Positions 1 through 5,003 of a stretch of 5,003 bases of DNA are shown here, piece by piece. Location of the stretch: assembly GCA_026645635.1 (NCBI GenBank), contig JAPKMV010000329.1, positions 1 to 5,003 of the forward strand, given 5' to 3'. A model generated the notes under the pieces. That model had not been told where the DNA came from. It saw only the letters and a list, made by a program, of their open reading frames with translations, and ran no database searches. The stretch comes from Caldilineaceae bacterium. GTDB lineage: Bacteria > Chloroflexota > Anaerolineae > Caldilineales > Caldilineaceae. The position numbers were made by a program, and so were the translations under genes. How positions within the stretch are numbered: the stretch's first letter is position 1; each line of letters begins with the position of its first letter.

Positions 1-228
1 CGTCAACACGACCAGCGGCGGCAGCGAGTCGGGCGTGGGCGTCCATGTCGGCGCCAGCACGCGAGTCGGCACAGGTGTGGCCGTCGGCGCGGGCAGCAGC
101 AGCTCGCTGGCGTTGCAGCCCAGGAGCAGCAGGGTGAGTACGAAACCGGCCACCAACAGGCCGCGTCGCGGTGATGGTTGGCTCGCTCTTGTGGCTGACG
201 GTCGCTTTGGTTGCACTACATTCGGCAT
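1..228 (-). CDS. Putative lipoprotein, N-terminal part (gene runs off the left edge)
   Basis: I read 76 codons from ATG at 228-226 to the window edge without a stop. An in-frame TAA lies two codons upstream of this ATG, so the reading frame cannot begin further out. The protein has a basic N-region (residues 1-23, rich in Lys and Arg), a hydrophobic segment (about 24-36) and a lipobox ending Leu-Leu-Gly-Cys with Cys38. It therefore looks like a secreted protein lipidated at Cys38 and held on the outer face of the membrane. After the Cys comes a Pro/Thr-rich stretch with PTATP and TPTPD motifs, the kind of spacer that often follows the lipid anchor in Chloroflexota solute-binding and surface proteins. 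The functional domain lies outside the window, so no function is assigned. No Shine-Dalgarno sequence is visible before the ATG. A GTG at codon 5 is a possible alternative start. It is divergent from rplI. Confidence 0.72.
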   Translation of the reverse strand, partial: MPNVVQPKRPSATRASQPSPRRGLLVAGFVLTLLLLGCNASELLLPAPTATPVPTRVLAPTWTPTPDSLPPLVVLT

Positions 229-269
229 TGGTTACGCAAGTGGTTGGGCATTTCTGCTGGCGGCTGCGG

Positions 270-285
270 GTGCAAAAAACTGCAC
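270..285. promoter_or_regulatory. GTGCA-N6-TGCAC dyad, candidate operator
   Basis: GTGCAAAAAACTGCAC is a perfect 5-bp inverted repeat around a six-base A-rich centre. It lies just upstream of TATAAT on the plus strand (290-295) and close to the predicted start point of the leftward lipoprotein promoter. Single TGCAC half-sites also occur at 212-216 and 304-308. This arrangement suggests binding of a dimeric regulator. That is inference, because no regulator family is recognised from the motif. Confidence 0.25.
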
Positions 286-290
286 GCAGT

Positions 291-320
291 ATAATAGCAT
301 GGTTGCACGGCGAATTGTAA
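291..320 (-). promoter_or_regulatory. Candidate promoter for the lipoprotein gene
   Basis: On the minus strand TTACAA (320-315) and TATTAT (296-291) are separated by 18 bp. The -10 is good and the -35 is weak. A start about 7 bases beyond the -10 would give a leader of roughly 55 nt before the ATG at 228. The same A/T block reads TATAAT on the plus strand at 290-295, but no convincing -35 stands at the right distance in that direction. Confidence 0.3.
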
Positions 321-421
321 CTGCTCAGGCATCATCCACAGATTTCGCAGGGTTGCCGGCTGCGGAATTTGCGGATAGCCGTCCCGTACTCATTTATGTT
401 GCTGCCAAATTTGTCTGGATT

Positions 422-450
422 TTGTCCTTCTGCCTCGGCTGCGGTATATT
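422..450 (+). promoter_or_regulatory. rplI: Candidate sigma70-type promoter for rplI
   Basis: TTGTCC (422-427) and TATATT (445-450) are separated by exactly 17 bp, and each is close to the housekeeping consensus. Transcription would begin near 457 and leave a leader of about 109 nt before the rplI ATG at 566. That leader contains a small hairpin at its very start and a near-palindrome further down. This would make rplI a single-gene transcript, since a terminator follows the gene. Confidence 0.45.
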
Positions 451-460
451 GAATGCTTGG

Positions 461-475
461 TGTGCGCATCGCACA
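461..475. promoter_or_regulatory. TGTGCG-CAT-CGCACA inverted repeat at the predicted rplI start point
   Basis: This is a perfect 6-bp inverted repeat with a three-base centre, beginning about 4 bases after the predicted transcription start. It could be an operator or a 5'-end hairpin that stabilises the mRNA. The sequence alone does not decide between them. Confidence 0.25.
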
Positions 476-510
476 TGGAATCACAACCGTCATGGCCAGC
501 TTGTGCTGAC

Positions 511-533
511 GATACGGTTGTCAACCACGTATC
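511..533. promoter_or_regulatory. Near-palindrome in the rplI leader
   Basis: GATAC-GGTTG-T-CAACC-AC-GTATC forms two nested 5-bp inverted repeats with a single central T and a two-base offset on the right. The left half recurs as GATACGCTTGT at 539-549, matching GATACGGTTGT (511-521) at 10 of 11 bases. The copies sit 28 bp apart and just before the ribosome binding site. A protein binding site or RNA control element is possible. Direct evidence is limited to the symmetry and the repetition. Confidence 0.3.
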
Positions 534-553
534 AGCAAGATACGCTTGTTCTT

Positions 554-558
554 AGGAG
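554..558 (+). promoter_or_regulatory. rplI: Ribosome binding site deciding the rplI start
   Basis: AGGAG stands 7 bases before ATG 566. The next in-frame ATG at 575, which would give the more usual L9 start MKVLLL, is 16 bases away and too far. The start at 566, giving MARMKV, is therefore preferred. Confidence 0.8.
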
Positions 559-565
559 AAACGAC

Positions 566-1090
566 ATGGCACGCATGAAAGTTCTACTGTTGAAAGATGT
601 ACAGGATCTGGGCGAGGCTGGCGAAGTGTACTCCGTCGCTGGCGGATATGCCCGCAACTACTTGATGCCGCGCGGGATGGCTGTGCTGGCCACCCGGGGC
701 GCACTCAAGCAGGCGGAAGAGATCAAGCAGGCGGGGATTCGCCGCCGTGCCCAGGAGCGCTCGAACGCCGAGGCGCAGGCCCAGATGATCAGCGGCAAGC
801 GGCTGTTGTTTGCTGCGAATGCCGGTGAGAATGACCGTTTGTACGGTTCGATCACTGCGTCCGACATCGCCGAGCAGTTGGCCGCCGCAGTCGGCTTCGA
901 GATCGACCGCCGCCGCATCCAGATCGAGCACGGTCTGCGCGACCTGGACATCCACGATGTGGCCATTCGTCTGATGCCCGACATCGCCGCAACCTTCAAG
1001 GTGGCCGTGGTGCGCGAGGGCGAGGATTGGGCTGCGGCTGAGAAGCGCCATGCGGCCAAAGTCGCCCGACAAGCCGCAGAAGCGGAATAA
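566..1090 (+). CDS. rplI: 50S ribosomal protein L9
   Basis: L9 binds 23S rRNA near the base of the L1 stalk and helps maintain reading frame. The product is 174 residues. The N-terminal domain (about 1-50) carries the complete family signature from Gly17 to Thr44, including [18 protein letters not shown] and a downstream PRG. A charged helix follows (about 45-80). The C-terminal domain (about 90-153) contains LYGSIT, a DIAEQL segment and IDRRRI. E. coli L9 has 149 residues. The extra length here is mainly an Ala/Lys/Glu-rich tail of about 20 residues. The gene starts at ATG 566 behind AGGAG and ends at TAA 1088-1090, followed by an intrinsic terminator. In many bacteria rplI follows rpsF, ssb and rpsR. 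Here it stands alone next to a divergent lipoprotein gene. The upstream open frame reaching position 35 is not part of the gene. Confidence 0.97.
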   Translation: MARMKVLLLKDVQDLGEAGEVYSVAGGYARNYLMPRGMAVLATRGALKQAEEIKQAGIRRRAQERSNAEAQAQMISGKRLLFAANAGENDRLYGSITASDIAEQLAAAVGFEIDRRRIQIEHGLRDLDIHDVAIRLMPDIAATFKVAVVREGEDWAAAEKRHAAKVARQAAEAE

Positions 1091-1110
1091 CGCAGCAACT
1101 CGGAGAAAGA

Positions 1111-1146
1111 AGCCCGTCAGCATCTATGCTGGCGGGCTTTTTGTTT
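1111..1146 (+). terminator. Rho-independent terminator after rplI
   Basis: AGCCCG-T-CAGCA (1111-1122), a TCTA loop and TGCTG-G-CGGGCT (1127-1138) form a 12-bp stem with one U-G pair, followed by TTTTTGTTT. It begins 20 bases after the rplI stop codon. The opposite gene ends at 1157, and the pyrimidine-rich sequence on the other side (CTTCTTTCTC on the minus strand) could let the stem serve both convergent genes, less efficiently leftward. Confidence 0.92.
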
Positions 1147-1156
1147 GGCCCGATAT

Positions 1157-1597
1157 TTACGCCGCTGGCTGCGTCGCAAAGCTGTGGGTGATCTGCGCGA
1201 CGCCGCGGATCGTTGCCGCCACGGAACAATACTTCTCCTCCGACAGGGCGATGGCGCGCGCGACTTTGCTCTCGTCCAGGTCATGCCCGCTCGCCACATA
1301 GTGCAGGTGAATTTTGGTGAATGCGTAAGGCGGCTCGCTGTTCTGCTCCGCATCCGCCGTGATGGTGAGGCCGGTCAACTGCTGGCGCTGCCGTCGCAGG
1401 ATGGTCACGACGTCGTAGGCTGAGCAAGAGCAGAGCGCCATGACCAGCATGTCGGAAGGTTTGACGCCCTTCCACTCCACCCAGCCTTCCTCGCCATCCT
1501 TGGGCCACGAACCCGCCACCACCATGTGGCCGTAGCTGTCGCGCGTGACAAACATGGTGCTGTCGCTGCCTGTCCACTGTAATCCGATCTGTCCCAT
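1157..1597 (-). CDS. OsmC/YhfA-family protein (putative thiol-dependent peroxide reductase)
   Basis: The product has 146 residues, the usual size for this cytoplasmic family, whose characterised members (OsmC, Ohr) reduce organic hydroperoxides with a pair of cysteines. The family pattern is clear: a beta-rich N-terminal part, then [19 protein letters not shown] (about 46-64), where Cys58 fits the first conserved cysteine at the head of the central helix. [10 protein letters not shown] (121-130) follows, with Cys124 as the second. Cys56 is an extra cysteine two residues before the first. The AYDVVxIL form is closer to the YhfA-like branch than to classical Ohr, and peroxidase activity is less certain there. 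The start is ATG 1597-1595. The leader is purine-rich with weak AAAG Shine-Dalgarno-like motifs in a tandem 10-bp repeat. The stop is TAA at 1159-1157, facing rplI. It is last in a series of minus-strand genes and is separated from the ASCH gene by 70 bp that includes most of a palindromic repeat. Confidence 0.9.
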   Translation of the reverse strand: MGQIGLQWTGSDSTMFVTRDSYGHMVVAGSWPKDGEEGWVEWKGVKPSDMLVMALCSCSAYDVVTILRRQRQQLTGLTITADAEQNSEPPYAFTKIHLHYVASGHDLDESKVARAIALSEEKYCSVAATIRGVAQITHSFATQPAA

Positions 1598-1599
1598 TG

Positions 1600-1619
1600 T
1601 CTTTCTTTGCCTTTCTTTG
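1600..1619 (-). repeat. Two tandem 10-bp units in the OsmC gene leader
   Basis: On the minus strand CAAAGAAAGG is followed directly by CAAAGAAAGA, a 9 of 10 match, and the second copy ends two bases before the ATG at 1597. Each copy contains an AAAG purine core that could act as a weak ribosome binding site. Copy number could change by slippage and would alter spacing, though with only two copies this is speculative. Confidence 0.5.
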
Positions 1620-1630
1620 TCTGTAGGACT

Positions 1631-1679
1631 TACGCGGCTGAGTTTGTCGAAACCGGCTTCGACAAGCTCAGCCCGCGTA
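1631..1679. repeat. CTTGTCGAA-type palindromic dispersed repeat
   Basis: GGCTGAGTTTGTCGAA (1636-1651) and TTCGACAAGCTCAGCC (1658-1673) are 16-base arms with one T/G wobble position around a 6-base centre. TACGC and GCGTA flanks extend the stem past a one-base bulge. Copies of CTGAGCTTGTCGAAG are known to me as a very common intergenic palindrome in many bacterial genomes, including Chloroflexota, though its origin is unclear. On the minus strand the TGA inside the right arm (1670-1668) is the stop codon of the ASCH gene. It may end or attenuate transcription between the ASCH and OsmC genes, but no T-run follows it. Confidence 0.85.
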
Positions 1680-2099
1680 GATCACCCGAAAGCGCTCACA
1701 GACCAGCGGCATCTCGGGCGTGAAAACCTTGCCGATTGCCGCCAGCGTGCGCGTGAAGAAACGTTCGTGGCCGGCGCGCCAGCTTGCCAGCGTGCGGTCA
1801 TCTTCGCCTTCTGCATACGCGAAATCCGCGTCCACCGCATCGAAGCGCCGCTGGGTAACCTCCACCGTCTCGACCACGCAGCGCGGTTCCCCGCGGCCGT
1901 CCAGCACGATCCAGTAGGCGCCGGCGGCTGTGGGCGTCTTGCCCTCCGCCTCCCACTCCCAGAGCGCCAGCAGCTCGTCGGCCAAGGCAGGGTTGTCGCC
2001 GAACGGCTCCGCGGTGTAGGTCGCAGTGCGCGCCGGTGCGTCTGGGGGCAGCGTCGCCAGGAACGCCTGCCAGTAGCTTTCGTGCTTGTCGAGTGTCAT
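1668..2099 (-). CDS. ASCH-domain protein lacking part of the conserved core
   Basis: The product has 143 residues from ATG 2099. A longer frame reaches a TTG at 2144, but GGAG stands 8 bases before the ATG and the extra residues (TNSFSGAG) do not look like the family. ASCH domains have a PUA-like fold, are thought to bind RNA or nucleotides, and in E. coli YqfB hydrolyse N4-acetylcytidine. Recognisable parts are [15 protein letters not shown] (32-46), WEWEAEG (47-53), [11 protein letters not shown] (62-72), CVVETVEV (74-81), [16 protein letters not shown] (86-101) and [10 protein letters not shown] (106-115). From memory of the family, about 12-14 residues with the G-x-K-x-x-T-x-S motif normally stand between the LAL and WEYEAEG segments. 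Here LAL is joined directly to WEWEAEG. The motif holds the proposed catalytic Lys and Thr, so the protein may be inactive or altered. The stop codon lies inside a palindromic repeat, close to where homologues normally end. Confidence 0.82.
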   Translation of the reverse strand: MTLDKHESYWQAFLATLPPDAPARTATYTAEPFGDNPALADELLALWEWEAEGKTPTAAGAYWIVLDGRGEPRCVVETVEVTQRRFDAVDADFAYAEGEDDRTLASWRAGHERFFTRTLAAIGKVFTPEMPLVCERFRVIYAG

Positions 2100-2107
2100 C
2101 GTTTGGT

Positions 2108-2111
2108 CTCC
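2108..2111 (-). promoter_or_regulatory. Ribosome binding site deciding the ASCH start
   Basis: GGAG on the minus strand (2111-2108) is separated by 8 bases from ATG 2099-2097. It supports this start over the TTG codon 45 bases further upstream. Confidence 0.6.
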
Positions 2112-2156
2112 AGTCGTACCTGCTCCTGAGAAACTGTTTGTCAAGTCACCCCAATT

Positions 2157-2249
2157 TGACGCAGAGATGAAGAGAAACGCAGAGAAAACGCGTTCGAAAT
2201 TGCTCTGTTGTTCCTCTGCGAACCTCTGCGCCGCTGCGTCTCTGCGTCA
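2157..2249. repeat. GCAGAGA-type inverted repeat between the phosphoribosyltransferase and ASCH genes
   Basis: TGACGCAGAGA (2157-2167) and TCTCTGCGTCA (2239-2249) are a perfect 11-bp inverted repeat. Inside it, more CGCAGAG-type units point inward on the left (ACGCAGAGAA near 2177) and appear as CTCTGCG units on the right (2214-2220, 2224-2230), so the whole 93 bp can fold on itself. Clusters of CGCAGAG/CTCTGCG units are familiar to me as dispersed intergenic elements in Chloroflexota, cyanobacteria and others, often giving spurious ORF ends reading LCVSLRLCV. The reverse translation here reads FLCVSLHLCVKLG, which fits. The outermost TGA on the minus strand (2249-2247) is the stop codon of the phosphoribosyltransferase gene. 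Confidence 0.85.
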
Positions 2250-2794
2250 GCCTTGCCCCTTTTGGGGCAATCTCTGTGCGCGGATGGCCTGGGTCACCTC
2301 CGGGTGCGGCGCCCAGTGTCCGTTCACCAGCACTTGCCTGTCCCATGGGAAGATGACCAGCGCGTCGGTCGTCAACGCCACGTGCGCGGGCAGCGGATCT
2401 GCCCAGGTGTGCGCGCAGAGGCTGGCTGTGATCACCCGCGCTGCGCCGCGTTCCTGCACCCGCGCCGCCACCAGCGCCAGCGTCTCCCCCGTGTCGGCCA
2501 TCTCGTCGATCACGGCGACGGTGCGGCCCGCCACTTCCGGCGCCACATCCACCTTCCACTGGGGCGTGGCGTAGGTGACGCAGTCCTGCGCGCGGCGGGT
2601 GACGCGCACTGGCCAGAGGTCGCAGCGCAGTGCGGCGGCGACGATGACCGCGGGCAGCAGGCCGGCGCGGGCAATGCCCACCACGGTGTCGACGCCGGCC
2701 GCAGCAAGTTCCGCAGCCAACTGGTGCGACAGTGCAGCCACTTCGTCCCAGTTCAATTCCTGGACACCGTCGCGGTGCGTATAGTCATAGCTCT

Positions 2795-2798
<4 letters not shown>
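2247..2798 (-). CDS. Phosphoribosyltransferase (type I PRT fold, hypoxanthine/xanthine PRT-like)
   Basis: The product has 183 residues. Type I phosphoribosyltransferases join PRPP to a nitrogenous base, usually a purine or pyrimidine in salvage, in the cytoplasm. The PRPP-binding signature is clear at 94-107, [14 protein letters not shown], with the acidic pair Asp98-Glu99 and the DTG phosphate loop (102-104). An early glycine-rich loop, [10 protein letters not shown] (41-50), and a late VIFPWDRQ (148-155) resemble predicted hypoxanthine/guanine PRTs of the COG2236 type. The base substrate cannot be fixed from sequence. ATG 2798-2796 overlaps the TGA of the preceding membrane protein gene as ATGA, and GGAG lies 7 bases before it, so translation is probably coupled. 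The last residues, QRLPQKGQG, are encoded by a small hairpin sequence, and the stop codon comes from the adjoining repeat. The original C-terminus may therefore have been changed by the repeat's arrival. Confidence 0.9.
2253..2270. repeat. Small perfect hairpin at the 3' end of the phosphoribosyltransferase gene
   Basis: TTGCCCCTTTTGGGGCAA has 7-bp arms around a four-base loop. It encodes the last residues of the phosphoribosyltransferase and directly adjoins the GCAGAGA-type repeat. No T-run follows on the minus strand, so a role in termination would have to be factor-dependent or act as an mRNA end stabiliser. Confidence 0.4.
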
Positions 2799-4954
<2,156 letters not shown>

Positions 4955-4962
4955 AGCTGTGC

Positions 4963-4991
4963 AGATTAGTGGAAGCGCGGCGCAATGGCAA
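4963..4991 (-). promoter_or_regulatory. Candidate promoter giving a leaderless mRNA for the membrane protein gene
   Basis: On the minus strand TTGCCA (4991-4986) and TAATCT (4968-4963) are separated by 17 bp. The -35 is strong and the -10 moderate. Transcription would begin within a base or two of ATG 4954, in agreement with the absence of a Shine-Dalgarno sequence. An upstream gene beyond the window could also drive transcription. Confidence 0.35.
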
Positions 4992-5003
4992 GTTGAGGAG
5001 GGC

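Larger units (their letters stand above)
229..565. other. Divergent intergenic region between lipoprotein gene and rplI
   Basis: These 337 bp are more AT-rich than their surroundings and contain no convincing gene. The frame of rplI stays open through here by chance, but its translation (Cys- and Trp-rich, no family resemblance) is not part of L9. The region holds a candidate promoter for each direction, a GTGCA dyad, a TGTGCG/CGCACA hairpin and a near-palindrome close to the rplI ribosome binding site, all listed separately. A short stretch near 335-350 (CCACAGATTTCGCAG) resembles fragments of dispersed repeats seen in such genomes, but is too short to name. Confidence 0.6.

Noticed and set aside
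35..565. Long N-terminal extension of the rplI open frame
   Set aside because: L9 begins at 566 behind AGGAG. The upstream translation has no family resemblance, and positions 1-228 are better explained by a lipoprotein on the other strand with a clear lipobox.
584..1123. 179-codon minus-strand frame opposite rplI
   Set aside because: It is the antisense shadow of a highly conserved ribosomal protein gene, with no recognisable domain.
1631..1679. Rho-independent terminator for the ASCH gene
   Set aside because: The stem is strong, but no T-run follows on the minus strand. It is annotated as a dispersed palindrome instead.
2146..2559. Minus-strand frame ending in FLCVSLHLCVKLG
   Set aside because: The ending is the known artefact of translating GCAGAGA-type repeats, and the rest is an out-of-frame reading of the phosphoribosyltransferase gene.

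Overview
The window is GC-rich and looks like a chromosomal segment from the phylum Chloroflexota, probably Anaerolineae or Caldilineae. I infer this from three things: a lipoprotein whose mature part begins with a Pro/Thr-rich TPTP-type linker, a membrane glycosyltransferase-like protein with a C-terminal beta-rich domain of the kind common in that phylum, and several dispersed or tandem repeat families typical of those genomes. No database search was possible, so taxonomy and family names rest on motif recognition.

Layout. Positions 1-228 (minus) hold the first 76 codons of a lipoprotein that runs off the left edge. Positions 229-565 form a divergent intergenic region with candidate promoters and several small dyads. 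rplI (ribosomal protein L9) occupies 566-1090 (plus) and ends at a strong intrinsic terminator (1111-1146). All other genes are on the minus strand. In order of transcription they are a DUF2723/GT-C type membrane protein (4954-2795), a phosphoribosyltransferase (2798-2247, overlapping the previous stop codon by ATGA), an ASCH-domain protein (2099-1668) and an OsmC/YhfA-family protein (1597-1157) that converges on rplI. The first two genes are probably one transcription unit. The ASCH and OsmC genes may be read through from it, but each is preceded by a palindromic repeat.

The most striking structure is a 207-bp array of heptanucleotide repeats (CGCCCCT and AATTGTG types on the plus strand) inside the membrane protein gene. 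It encodes 69-70 residues of low-complexity loop between two membrane segments and stays in frame. Because the unit is 7 bp, gain or loss of one unit would shift the frame into one of two frames that both close, so the locus has the form of a phase-variable switch. Two more repeat families lie at gene ends: a CTTGTCGAA palindrome (1631-1679) and a GCAGAGA-type inverted repeat (2157-2249). Each carries the stop codon of the gene in front of it. The ASCH protein also appears to lack the conserved G-x-K-x-x-T segment of its family.

No CRISPR array, tRNA, rRNA, insertion sequence or prophage gene was seen. I did not find a clearly new multi-gene system. The repeat-interrupted glycosyltransferase coupled to a phosphoribosyltransferase is the part most worth following up.
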